From Nocardiopsis mwathae (GTDB lineage Bacteria; Actinomycetota; Actinomycetes; Streptosporangiales; Streptosporangiaceae), in the NCBI RefSeq assembly GCF_014201195.1, contig NZ_JACHDS010000001.1:4092001-4156000 (forward strand): 64,000 bases of DNA. Direction: 5' to 3'. The notes under the pieces are model-generated. The model was not told the DNA's origin. It saw only the letters and a program-made list of their open reading frames with translations, and searched no databases. Shown piece by piece: positions 43,641 through 51,972 of this stretch (the stretch's first letter is position 1; the number at the start of each line of letters is the position of its first letter). Position numbers and translations under genes: made by a program.

Positions 43641-45281
43641 ATGAGCGAGATGACCACAACAGCACCCGAAGTCGCACCCGAACCGGCACCGACCTCGAAG
43701 GACTCCGTCCGCGCGCGGCTGGTGCCGCCGATGCCGCAACCGGCCTGGGCGGGGTGGCTCGGTGCCGTCCTGGTGGCGCTGTTCGCCGGTGTGCTCCGCT
43801 TCGTCCGGCTGGGCGACCCCGGCCAGATCTACTTCGACGAGACGTACTACGCCAAGGACGCGTTCTCGCTGTGGCGGTTCGGCTACGAGCACGAGACGCT
43901 GGAGAACGCCGACCAGGTGCTGGCCCAGGGCGGCAAGGAGATCTGGACGGGCGGCGGCGACTTCGTCGTGCATCCGCCGCTGGGCAAGTGGATGATCGCC
44001 CTGGGCGACCACATGTGGGGGCTGCTGCCGTTCGGTGAGTCGATGACCCCGGCCGGGTGGCGGGTGGCGGCGGCGGTGATCGGCGCGCTGTCGGTGCTGC
44101 TGCTGGTGCGCCTGGCGCTGCGGATGACCCGGTCGTGGTTGCTGGGCTGCACGGCGGGGCTGATCATGGCGCTCGACGGCCTGCACTTCACCATGAGCCG
44201 GATCGCCATGGTGGACATCTTCCTGACGTTCTGGATCCTGGCCGGCTTCACCTGCCTGGTGATCGACCGCGACCGGACGCGTGCCCGGCTGGGTGAGCTG
44301 GCCGACGCCGGGCATACCGCCGTGGGCTATCTCGGGATGCGCTGGTGGCGGCTGGCGGCCGGGCTGTGCTTCGGCCTGGCGATCGGCACCAAGTGGTCGG
44401 CGCTGTTCTACCTGGCGGCGTTCGGGCTGCTCACGGTGGCGTGGGACTACGGGGCGCGGCGCGGTATCGGGCAGCAGGGCGCGGGGTGGCGCTGGTTCGT
44501 CTACGACGCGGTCCCGGCGTTCTTCCAGACGGTGGGTGTGGCCGCGGTGGCCTACGTCGCCACGTGGACGGGCTGGCTGGTCACCTCGGGCGGTTACGAC
44601 CGGGGCTGGGCGGCCGAGCGCACCGGCGGCGTGCTGGACGGGCTGCCGGCGTGGGTGCGCGGGCCACTGGACGCGATGGCCAGCCTGGCGCACTACCACT
44701 CCGAGATGCTGGGCTTCCACACCCACCTCTCGGCGCCGCACGACTATGCGTCCCAGCCGTGGGAGTGGCTCATCATGCGCACCCCGGTCGCGTTCTACTA
44801 CGACGGCGAGGGGACCGGCTGCGGCGCGGCGAAGTGCTCCTCGGCGATCCTGGGGATCGGCACCCCGGCGGTGTGGTGGCTGAGCATCGCGGCGCTGGCG
44901 GTGATGGTCGGCTGGTGGGTGATCTACCGGGACTGGCGCGCGGGGGCCGTGCTGCTGGGTGTGGCGGCCGGGTGGCTGCCGTGGTTCGCCTACCCGGACC
45001 GGACCATGTTCGTGTTCTACGCGCTGCCGATGCTGCCGTTCCTGGTGCTGGCGATCGTCCTGGCGCTGGGGTTGATCATGGGGGCCGGGGAGAGCAGCCC
45101 GCGGTATTCACCGTGGATCCGCGTGGTCGGCGGTGTGGTGTTCGGTGTGGTGCTGCTGGTCATCATCGCCGACTTCGCGTTCATGTACCCGGTACTGAGC
45201 GCGGAGACGATCCCCTACGACGAGTGGGCCAAGCGCATGTGGTTCCCGACCTGGATCTACGGGAGTGGCGGGCCGTCGTGA
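43641..45281 (+). CDS. Protein O-mannosyltransferase (PMT/GT39 family)
   Basis: 546 aa GT-C membrane enzyme. First external loop has the catalytic Asp-Glu: PGQIYFDETYYAKDAFSLW. Later loops contain VVHPPLGKWMIALGD and LSAPHDYASQPWEWLIMRTPVAFYY, hallmarks of the PMT family. About 10-11 TM helices. It transfers mannose from polyprenyl-phosphate-mannose to Ser/Thr of secreted proteins; Pro/Ala/Thr-rich exported proteins in this window are conceivable substrates. ATG 43641 is chosen (ATG 43650 possible). Confidence 0.94.
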   Translation: MSEMTTTAPEVAPEPAPTSKDSVRARLVPPMPQPAWAGWLGAVLVALFAGVLRFVRLGDPGQIYFDETYYAKDAFSLWRFGYEHETLENADQVLAQGGKEIWTGGGDFVVHPPLGKWMIALGDHMWGLLPFGESMTPAGWRVAAAVIGALSVLLLVRLALRMTRSWLLGCTAGLIMALDGLHFTMSRIAMVDIFLTFWILAGFTCLVIDRDRTRARLGELADAGHTAVGYLGMRWWRLAAGLCFGLAIGTKWSALFYLAAFGLLTVAWDYGARRGIGQQGAGWRWFVYDAVPAFFQTVGVAAVAYVATWTGWLVTSGGYDRGWAAERTGGVLDGLPAWVRGPLDAMASLAHYHSEMLGFHTHLSAPHDYASQPWEWLIMRTPVAFYYDGEGTGCGAAKCSSAILGIGTPAVWWLSIAALAVMVGWWVIYRDWRAGAVLLGVAAGWLPWFAYPDRTMFVFYALPMLPFLVLAIVLALGLIMGAGESSPRYSPWIRVVGGVVFGVVLLVIIADFAFMYPVLSAETIPYDEWAKRMWFPTWIYGSGGPS

Positions 45282-45408
45282 GCCGCCGCGGCCCGGGGAG
45301 GACCGAATACCCATTAGTGCGTCACCAGCGGAAAATCAACAAGGGGGCCACCCCTAATTGGCCAGAGTTCGACCACTCCGATTTCCTGCCGGGAAAGTCT
45401 CGGCAACC

Positions 45409-45589
45409 GCCGTATACGGCTGGTAGTGTCGTGCTCCGGTTGCGGTTGTGGTTTCCACGGATGCCTAAGGCGCCTCGCGGAACTAACACATGGGCGCTGG
45501 TCATTTGGGTGGAAACCCCCGGGGGCGGCGTCCGGCAACCCGGGGCCAGCAGGGTGCGGCCCCGTTTGTAGTCCCCAAAGGGAGAGCAG
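45409..45589 (+). promoter_or_regulatory. Structured 5' leader and promoter region of cspA
   Basis: The gap 45282-45589 (about 310 bases) precedes cspA. A perfect 12-base palindrome GCCGTATACGGC (45409-45420) abuts TAGTGT (45424-45429), a plausible -10. Downstream, GGTTTCCAC (45450-45458) can pair with GTGGAAACC (45509-45517), and CGGGGCC (45541-45547) with GGCCCCG (45558-45564), the latter followed by TTTGT. TCCCC just before the ribosome binding site GGGAG could also pair with it. A leader of ~150 nt able to rearrange is typical of cold-shock mRNAs; function here is inferred. Confidence 0.5.
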
Positions 45590-45793
45590 ATGGCTCAGGG
45601 CACCGTGAAGTGGTTCAACTCTGAGAAGGGTTTCGGGTTCATCGCCGTTGAGGGCGGCGGCCCGGACGTGTTCGTTCACTACTCGGCGATCGCGGGTACC
45701 GGCTTCCGGAACCTGGAAGAAAACCAGCATGTCGAGTTCGAGATCACGCAGGGCCCCAAGGGCCCGCAGGCGTCCAACGTCGTCACGGTCTAG
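45590..45793 (+). CDS. cspA: Cold-shock protein CspA
   Basis: 67 aa single CSD domain: [20 protein letters not shown] (RNP1 KGFGFI) and DVFVHYSAI (RNP2). Ends [17 protein letters not shown], typical of actinobacterial Csp. It binds single-stranded nucleic acids and melts RNA structure. GGGAG ribosome binding site six bases before ATG. A long structured leader precedes it and a terminator hairpin follows. Confidence 0.97.
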   Translation: MAQGTVKWFNSEKGFGFIAVEGGGPDVFVHYSAIAGTGFRNLEENQHVEFEITQGPKGPQASNVVTV

Positions 45794-45833
45794 GACTGTG
45801 GAGCAGTTGTAGTCTCGCCTGAAACGTTCCTCG

Positions 45834-45862
45834 GCCCTTCGCCCGTGAGCCGGGCGAAGGGC
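45834..45862. terminator. Terminator hairpin after cspA
   Basis: Perfect 12-bp stem (GCCCTTCGCCCG 45834-45845, CGGGCGAAGGGC 45851-45862), 5-nt loop, then TGTTGTGT. Between cspA and the convergent channel gene. Confidence 0.8.
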
Positions 45863-45926
45863 TGTTGTGTGGGGGGCGGGTGGTCGGGTGGGCCCGCCAC
45901 CGGCCGACGGCAGGGCCGACCCGTCC

Positions 45927-46769
45927 TCAGCGGGCGATCTCGCGGTCGGCGTCGGGGTCGGGGCGGCCGCCGAGTTCCCGCACGCGCTCGTCGAGGACCG
46001 CCACCTGGTCGCTGAGCGCCTCGATCTTGGCCATGAGCTGGTCGTGCAGGCGCTGCTCGATCTCCTGGTCCTCCTCCCAACGCCCCTTGTCGACCTCGCC
46101 CTGCAGCGACGTGACGATGACACCGATGATCAGGTTGAGCACCACGAATGCGCTCACCACGATGACCACCACGAAGTAGATCCACGCGAGGGGCGCCTGG
46201 TCGATCACGGCGTCGGAGACTTCGGGCCAGTCCTCGGTGGTCAGCAGGCGGAACACGGTGTACAGGGAGATGCCGACATTGTCGAAGAACTCGGGGGCGA
46301 TGTCCTTGAAGAGGTTGGCGCCCATCACCGCCGACGTGTAGATGATGACGAAGAGCAGGGCGATGACCGTGCCGAGTCCGGGCACTGCCCGGAACAGCGC
46401 GTTGACAATGGTGCGCATCTGCGGGATGACGCTGATGAGCCGGAGCAGACGAAGCGTCCGGACAACGGAGAACCCCGAGGTGGTCGGAATGAGCGAGACA
46501 CCGACGACGATGAGATCGAACCAGTTCCACGGATCGCGGAAGAACGCCCATCCGCGCGCGGAGAATTTGAGCAGCAGTTCGACGACGAAGAAGCCCACGA
46601 AGATGTGTTCGGCCGCCAGGAAGGCGCTCCCATGGGTGGCGGTGTGCCCCTCATAGGTCTGCAGGCCGAGGACCAGCCCGTTGAGGACGATCATCACGAT
46701 GACGGTGTTCTGGAACCCACTGTGGTCGACGAACCGGCGGACACCGCCCCGGAGCGCACCCACGGACAT
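45927..46769 (-). CDS. Single-domain voltage-gated cation channel (BacNav-like)
   Basis: 280 aa, six TM segments with pore loop, tetrameric type. S4 (SVVRTLRLLRLISVIPQMRTI, ~101-121) has Arg at every third position (104, 107, 110). Pore helix/selectivity filter is FRLLTTEDWPEVSD (~173-186): T-T-E-D-W in place of the T-L-E-S-W of NaChBac/NavAb, so an extra acidic residue sits next to the filter Glu. S6 is WIYFVVVIVVSAFVVLNLIIGVIV, followed by a coiled coil (EEDQEIEQRLHDQLMAKIEALSDQVAVLDERVREL) as in BacNav channels. Ion selectivity (Na versus Ca) cannot be read from sequence. Confidence 0.9.
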   Translation of the reverse strand: MSVGALRGGVRRFVDHSGFQNTVIVMIVLNGLVLGLQTYEGHTATHGSAFLAAEHIFVGFFVVELLLKFSARGWAFFRDPWNWFDLIVVGVSLIPTTSGFSVVRTLRLLRLISVIPQMRTIVNALFRAVPGLGTVIALLFVIIYTSAVMGANLFKDIAPEFFDNVGISLYTVFRLLTTEDWPEVSDAVIDQAPLAWIYFVVVIVVSAFVVLNLIIGVIVTSLQGEVDKGRWEEDQEIEQRLHDQLMAKIEALSDQVAVLDERVRELGGRPDPDADREIAR

Positions 46770-46936
46770 CTATTCCCCCTTCACCCCGGGCACCGCGGAT
46801 CTTCCACGGGCAAAGGCCCCAAGCCAACCAGCCAACCCTAATGCCCGCTGTGGCGCGCGCGGAGGCGTGCGCCCACATTCCCCACGAGGCGCCTAGACTC
46901 CTAACGGTTTTGGTATACGCGGGAGGTGTGAGAAGC

Positions 46937-47722
46937 GTGCTGGCATGGCTCGGCGGAGCCTGGTGGCGGCCGCACGCGGCAGGGGCCGCCGTCGCCGCGT
47001 TCCTGCTCGCCCTGATAACCGTGCAGGTCATCGGGCACGGTCCGGTCACCGCGGTCGACGCACCGGTGCACGCGTACTTCGACCCCCGCGAGCCCGAGGG
47101 CGCGCTGCACGCACTGGCGGTGGCCGGTGCCCGGCTCGGCCAGCGGGCGGTCACCATCCCCCTGTTGGCGGCCGCCGCCGTCTGGGCAAGCCTCCGGTGG
47201 CGCGATCCGCGTCCGATTGTGGCCACGGTCACCGGCCTGGGCGCGCTGGCCCTGGTGGGCACGGTGCTCAAGGTGTACGTGGGGCGGACCCCGCCCGTGC
47301 TGGACGTGGACGTCGTCAACGCCGGCATCGACAACGTCACCGCCTGGCTGACCTCGCTGGCGACCTTCGGCGCCACGCCCTTCGACGGCTTCGTCTCCTA
47401 CCCGTCCGGGCACACCGCCAACGCCGCCCTGACCTTCCCGCTGCTCGCCTGGCTGCTGTTCGGGCCCTACGGCGTGCGCCCCGGGGCGGTGGCGCTGCGC
47501 CGCGCCCTGCTGTGCTCGCTCGTTCCGGTGGTGCTGGTGGGGTCGATGATGGTCGTGCTGGACTACCACTGGGTCAGCGAGGTCCTGGGCGGGGCCGCTC
47601 TGGGCGCCGCGCTGGCCCTGCTCAGCCGACTGGTACTGGGTTCCGGGACGGCGCGCGGCACGGAGGCGGTCGCGCGGGCGGCACCGGCCTCCCCTGTCCG
47701 GGTACCGCGGAAGAGCGGTTAA
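46937..47722 (+). CDS. PAP2-family membrane protein with altered catalytic motifs
   Basis: About 261 aa from GTG 46937 (GGGAGG at 46921-46926). Six TM helices of the PAP2/undecaprenyl-diphosphatase type. Motif 1 reads KVYVGRTPP (the canonical K-x6-R-P would need Arg where Pro is). Motif 2, YPSGHTANA, is intact. Motif 3, VVLDYHWVSEVLGG, keeps His but lacks the SR pair, and has Glu in place of Asp. Activity may be altered or lost. Divergent from the channel gene and upstream of tatB. Confidence 0.8.
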   Translation: MLAWLGGAWWRPHAAGAAVAAFLLALITVQVIGHGPVTAVDAPVHAYFDPREPEGALHALAVAGARLGQRAVTIPLLAAAAVWASLRWRDPRPIVATVTGLGALALVGTVLKVYVGRTPPVLDVDVVNAGIDNVTAWLTSLATFGATPFDGFVSYPSGHTANAALTFPLLAWLLFGPYGVRPGAVALRRALLCSLVPVVLVGSMMVVLDYHWVSEVLGGAALGAALALLSRLVLGSGTARGTEAVARAAPASPVRVPRKSG

Positions 47723-47777
47723 CCTGCATAAGAGGTCGACGGCAGCCGACGGAATCGGTCAGTCAGAAGGGGGAGGC

Positions 47778-48095
47778 ATGTTCAACATCAGCGGGGGTGA
47801 GTTCCTCGTCCTGGGTGCCCTCGCGCTGTTGATCTTCGGCCCCGACCAGCTGCCGAAGGCAGCGGCGCAGATCGGGCGGGTGCTGCGGCAGCTGCGCACC
47901 ATGGCCGACAGCGCCAAGGACGACCTTCGCGAGGGTCTGGGACCGGAGTTCAAGGACTTCGACGTGCAGGACCTCAACCCCAAGCGGTTCGTGCAGAAGC
48001 ACTTCTGGGAGGCCGGCGAGGACGAGGGCGCGGGAAGCCGCCCGGTCTCGCAGCTGAACGGCAAGCGGCCGCCCTTCGACCCCGAGGCGACCTGA
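47778..48095 (+). CDS. tatB: Sec-independent protein translocase subunit TatB
   Basis: 105 aa. One N-terminal TM helix (MFNISGGEFLVLGALALLIFGPDQLPKA) with the FGPxxLP hinge followed by an amphipathic helix (AAQIGRVLRQLRTMADSAKDDLREGL), then a charged tail (EFKDFDVQDLNPKRFVQKHFWE). The Glu at position 8 in the membrane helix is the TatB signature rather than TatA. Ribosome binding site GGGGGAGG. Forms the receptor complex with TatC for folded-protein export. Confidence 0.93.
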   Translation: MFNISGGEFLVLGALALLIFGPDQLPKAAAQIGRVLRQLRTMADSAKDDLREGLGPEFKDFDVQDLNPKRFVQKHFWEAGEDEGAGSRPVSQLNGKRPPFDPEAT

Positions 48096-48160
48096 GCGCG
48101 AAACCTTCGCACCGGTCGCACCGGTCGCACCACCGCGCGGCCCGTCGGCGGCGACGGGGG

Positions 48161-48760
48161 TCAGCCGAACATCAGCACCAGGAACAGGCCGAGCGCCAGC
48201 AGGATCACCGACCCGACCATGATGATCGGGGAGCCCAGGGTCGCGATGAGCAGTTCGGCCGCCAGCGAGCCGCCGAGCGCCGCGGCCGCCCACGGCCAGC
48301 GCGCGGTGGCCTCCCAGTCGTTGCGCCGCTCCCGGTGGACGGTCACGGCTGCGGCGATCCCGACCAGCGCCCAGAAGGCCAGGTGCCAGTAGACGCGGGT
48401 GACCTCCTCGATGTAGTCGGCCCAGCTGCCCAGGAACATGACGAACAGGACGGTGCCGGCCACCAGCCGCCAGCGGTGGCGGGTCTGCAGGGCCGGGATG
48501 GCCTTGCTTCGGGCCGGGGTCGCGCGACGGAACCGCTCGGCCGCCAGGGGCGTATCGCCCCCGCGCTCCTCTTCGGGTTCCTCGGCACGCTCCATGGGGT
48601 GGGTCGGGTCCGTCGGCTCCGTCGGCACCTCGGGGAGGTGGTAGCCGCCGGCGGCCTCCCCTTCGGGGTACTCGCGGCCGCGGGCGCCAGGGGACCGCGG
48701 GGGACGGTCGGGGGTGGGGTCGTCGGGGAATCCGGGCACGGTCGGCGCCCCTCTCTCCAT
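48161..48760 (-). CDS. Hypothetical membrane protein, four TM segments
   Basis: 199 aa. A Pro/Glu-rich cytoplasmic N-terminal ~90 residues (YPEGEAAGGYHLPEVPTEPTDPTHP) is followed by four TM helices: WRLVAGTVLFVMFLGSW, YWHLAFWALVGIAAAVTV, WAAAALGGSLAAELLIAT, and PIIMVGSVILLALGLFLVLMFG. Convergent with tatB. No recognised domain. GC-rich codon use supports a real gene. Confidence 0.75.
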   Translation of the reverse strand: MERGAPTVPGFPDDPTPDRPPRSPGARGREYPEGEAAGGYHLPEVPTEPTDPTHPMERAEEPEEERGGDTPLAAERFRRATPARSKAIPALQTRHRWRLVAGTVLFVMFLGSWADYIEEVTRVYWHLAFWALVGIAAAVTVHRERRNDWEATARWPWAAAALGGSLAAELLIATLGSPIIMVGSVILLALGLFLVLMFG

Positions 48761-48918
48761 GTCTCACCCGGGGGTGGGGGTCATGCCGGGTGACTACCCG
48801 GAGTCGCCGCCGGAGAACCGTTGCCGATCCCTTCCGTCTTCGGCCGTCCCCCACCCCGCTGACCGCGGCGGGCCGCCCCGGGGCAGCCTGGGGCAGCCCG
48901 GGGCGGGATGGGGCGCGG

Positions 48919-50808
48919 CTACGGCCGCCCCGCACCCGAGTAGTACCTGCGGTCCTCGCGCCGGTCGACCTTGGCGTCGCCGGTCAGCGGGCGGAACCGG
49001 ACGACCTGCGGGTCGTGGTCGCTGACCTGGTCGTGGAACTCGGAGTTGGTCCGCACGATCCGGTAGCGGGCACGATCGGCCGCGGCCCCGCTGAGCAGCA
49101 TGTGGTCCAGCATCTGGGAGTTCCCGTCGAAGACGTAGTTGTACCGCTCACCGGCGGGAAGCTCCAGGGCCGGGTTGTCCAGGCCGCCGTCGGCGGTGAG
49201 GATCTCCAGGGTCCGCGAGAACTCGAAGTCGTTGAGGTCTCCGATCACCATGACGTTGGCGGCCGGGTCCACCGCGGCGAGCTCGTCGGTGAACTCCCGC
49301 ACCCGTTCGGCCTGGGCGTTGCGCTGCACCTCCGAGGTCCGCTCGGGCGGCTGCCGCAGGCCGTGCATCGGCTGGTCGCCGCGTTTGGAGCCGAAATGGT
49401 TGGTGACCACGAACACCGTGCGGCCCTCGAACACGAACTCGCCGACGAGGGGCTTGCGACTGCTGCGCCAGGCCTCGTCACCCGGGGCGATGCGCCCGGG
49501 TGAGACGCTCAGTGCGGCGCGGCCGTCCGCGCCCTCGACCACTTCGACGGGTGTGGTCGCGTCGCCGCCCTCGCGGTCGACGAAGGCGACGCGATCGGGG
49601 TTGAACAGGAAGACGTTGCGGATGTTGCCGCCGGGCTGGCCGCCGTCGGCGCCGTCTTCGGGGTTGATCTGCCTCCACTGGTAGGCCGGGCCGCCGGCAT
49701 CCTTGATCGCGGCCACGAACCGACTCAGGGTCTCGTCGGCGTCCACGGTGCCGTCGTCCACCGGGCCGTTGTCGTCCTGGATCTCCTCCAGGCCCACGAT
49801 GTCCGGGGAGCCGAGGTTGTGGGCGACGCCGCGCGCGAGCCCGTCCACCTTCTCCTGGTCGTCGGCGGCCGACAGGTTCTCCACGTTGTAGGTGGCGACC
49901 GACAGCTCCCAGTCCCGGTGCTCGTCGGCCACCTCGCGGGGCAGTTCGTTGTCCACGTGGCGGCCGAGCTGGGTGGCCCGTAGCTGGTAGCCGCCCCAGC
50001 GGCTGTAGTAGAGGGGGCCCTGCGTGGTTCCGGCCAGAACGTCGCCGACGTCGGCCCGGGGGAAGGGGCGCTCGGCGTAGGGGATCAGCGACTCGACCTT
50101 GAGCCGCCCGCTGTTGGGGTCGGCGTAGTCCCCGTAGACGGTGCCGCCACGGGGGCTGCGGTTCTGGTCGTCCTTGGTGGTCACCCACAGCGCGTTGAAG
50201 CGGTCGGTGGGGCCGACCACGGGCGCGTCGTCGACCCGGACGAGCATGTGCTCGTGGGCCTCCCAGAAGTCGAGGGCGTAGGTGTCCGGCTTGAGTTCCA
50301 GGCCGCTTATGTCGCCGCCGTGGTCGGGGGCGTAGGCGTCGGGGACGGTGTCGGTGTCGAGGAGGACGGCCGACGGGATGTCGGCACCGGAGCCGACCAC
50401 GGTCCAGCGGGCGTCGGCGAGCTGGGTGATGGTCTGCAGGCCGGAGCCGGGGCTGTACTCGGTGACGGTGCCGCTCACCCTGACGTCGTCGCCGGGGCGG
50501 ACGTCGGGCGTGGTGGCGGCGGTGAACACGAAGAGGGCCTCGCTGGTGCGGGGGTCGTCGTCGCCTTCGGGGTCCTGGAACCAGAAGCCGCGGGCCGAAC
50601 CGAAGCGGTTGACGGCGGTGACGATGCCGGGGACGTCGGCCACCTCCTGCCCGGCGTACGGGGAGACCCGGGTCGTGCCCTGGATGGTGTGGATGCGCGG
50701 GGAATCCGCGGCCGCGGGTGCGGGCGCCGCGGGGACGAGCGCGGCGCCGATGGTGACCGCCGCCGCCACTGCCGCCGCGGACAGCGGCCGCGTGTGTGAG
50801 AGAGACAC
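48919..50808 (-). CDS. Exported endonuclease/exonuclease/phosphatase-family nuclease
   Basis: 629 aa from GTG 50808, preceded by GGAGGAGAGG. Signal peptide SLSHTRPLSAAAVAAAVTIGAALVPAAPAPAAA. An OB-fold-like domain at ~40-130 (TTRVSPYAGQEVADVPGIVTAVNRFGSARGFWFQDPEGDD), then the EEP nuclease: ELSVATYNVENL, DIVGLEEIQDDNG (catalytic Glu), VFVVTNHFGSKRGD, VMVIGDLNDFEFSRTL, and VSDHDPQVVRF. Architecture matches ExeM/NucH-type extracellular DNases. It may degrade environmental DNA for nutrients or during mycelial remodelling. Confidence 0.92.
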   Translation of the reverse strand: MSLSHTRPLSAAAVAAAVTIGAALVPAAPAPAAADSPRIHTIQGTTRVSPYAGQEVADVPGIVTAVNRFGSARGFWFQDPEGDDDPRTSEALFVFTAATTPDVRPGDDVRVSGTVTEYSPGSGLQTITQLADARWTVVGSGADIPSAVLLDTDTVPDAYAPDHGGDISGLELKPDTYALDFWEAHEHMLVRVDDAPVVGPTDRFNALWVTTKDDQNRSPRGGTVYGDYADPNSGRLKVESLIPYAERPFPRADVGDVLAGTTQGPLYYSRWGGYQLRATQLGRHVDNELPREVADEHRDWELSVATYNVENLSAADDQEKVDGLARGVAHNLGSPDIVGLEEIQDDNGPVDDGTVDADETLSRFVAAIKDAGGPAYQWRQINPEDGADGGQPGGNIRNVFLFNPDRVAFVDREGGDATTPVEVVEGADGRAALSVSPGRIAPGDEAWRSSRKPLVGEFVFEGRTVFVVTNHFGSKRGDQPMHGLRQPPERTSEVQRNAQAERVREFTDELAAVDPAANVMVIGDLNDFEFSRTLEILTADGGLDNPALELPAGERYNYVFDGNSQMLDHMLLSGAAADRARYRIVRTNSEFHDQVSDHDPQVVRFRPLTGDAKVDRREDRRYYSGAGRP

Positions 50809-51034
50809 CCTCTCCTCCAAATCATGTGGGGTGCCCTCATCGTGCTTCCGGCGGGTAACCGGCCGGAACCTGAAACATGAAGGAGATGCAACGAATGTGT
50901 CGATTGTCGCGACCGAGGGGGTTCGAGGGAATCCTGGTGGCCGGGCGGAGGGCCGCACGTCCGGACATACGAGGGGGCCGGCCCCGGGAGCGCCCGGGAC
51001 CGGCCCTTGATCCTCGTCGGTGTCGTGGCACCGA

Positions 51035-51274
51035 CTACAGCCACCAGCTCCATCCTGCGGAGGCATCGAACAGTTCGTCGGCCCCGAGCCAGTCCGCGAT
51101 CAGCTCGGAGGTTTCGGACGTGGTTTCGGCCGTCACGGTCCACCAGCTCCATCCGGCGAGCGCGCCCCAGCCGGGGCTCTGCGATACGGCGACCTCGTCC
51201 GCAGCGGCGGGGAAAGACGTCCCCATAACGACGGCGGCTGAGATCGCCGCCACCGCACAGATCTTCTTGAGCAC
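51035..51274 (-). CDS. Small exported peptide with duplicated GWSWW motif
   Basis: 79 aa from GTG 51274 (AAAGG seven bases upstream). Signal peptide LKKICAVAAISAAVVMGTSFPAAAD, predicted mature peptide ~54 aa with two copies of AGWSWW (ALAGWSWWTVTAETT in the middle and DASAGWSWWL at the C-terminus). The DNA encoding them repeats CCACCAGCTCCATCC. No Cys in the mature part. It is acidic and aromatic-rich. I recognise no family. It is upstream of the exported nuclease on the same strand, with a strong GC hairpin (50975-51006) in between. Confidence 0.7.
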   Translation of the reverse strand: MLKKICAVAAISAAVVMGTSFPAAADEVAVSQSPGWGALAGWSWWTVTAETTSETSELIADWLGADELFDASAGWSWWL

Positions 51275-51972
51275 AGCGCACCTTTCGCTCGAACTTCGTC
51301 CATCCCCGTCCAATAAGATGACCTATCGGGCACACCAGACACAAGCCCCGGATCCAAATATTAACGGCGTTCTTCGGCAATCCCTGGCATAGTGTGAAAT
51401 TCAACCTGAATGCCGCACGGGCACGTCCCCTGCCCCAGGGCAGGTGCACGCACCATTGACACCGCAGCTACCTGCGGCTACGCAACATTCAACGCTCGGC
51501 GACGGAGATGGGGACGCCATCCTCTTCCGGAGAGCGAAAGCACGGCCTCACGCGCGCGCCCGCCGCCTCCGCAGTCGGCTCTGCCGGAGTCGAATTTCAC
51601 CTCACCACCAGCGAAATTCCCAGGACTGAGGAAACCTAGGCCATCGCGGCGGCTAAAGTGCGCCAAATATCGTACAAAAGCACTCCCCCTGAGCGCCCGG
51701 GTACGCGAAGCTCCCCCGCGGAGGGCACACGCCTCCGACACCTCATGAACCCCAGGTTACGGTCAAGCACTCCCCATAATAAGGGCCCTTAGACCCTCAT
51801 GCGGCGGTATTGAAGCTTTCCCGCCGCTTCGGTCCGGATTGCACCCCCTGAACCAGGCTGAATCATGGGGAAACGTGAGCAATGTCGGCATGGCCCCTAT
51901 GGTCCGCATGGCCGGAAGGGTCGGAAAGGTCGGCTTTGTCACGTTCGCCGGTACTCCGCCGGGTCGCGTCGC
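51275..51972. other. Long AT-richer intergenic interval with no supported gene
   Basis: About 700 bases visibly less GC-rich than the neighbours (for example 51640-51690 and 51765-51830). Short frames on both strands (51410-51748 plus, 51478-51741 minus) lack ribosome binding sites or sensible composition. GGGCCCTT with AAGGGCCC-like elements near 51783 and repeated GGAAGGGTCGGAAAGGTCGG at 51915-51935 are the only structures noted. The left edge holds the promoter of the small exported peptide. Confidence 0.4.

Noticed and set aside
51410-51748. Possible small genes in the 51275-51972 gap
   Set aside because: No ribosome binding sites, Arg/Pro/Ser-biased products, and overlapping frames on both strands of similar quality.
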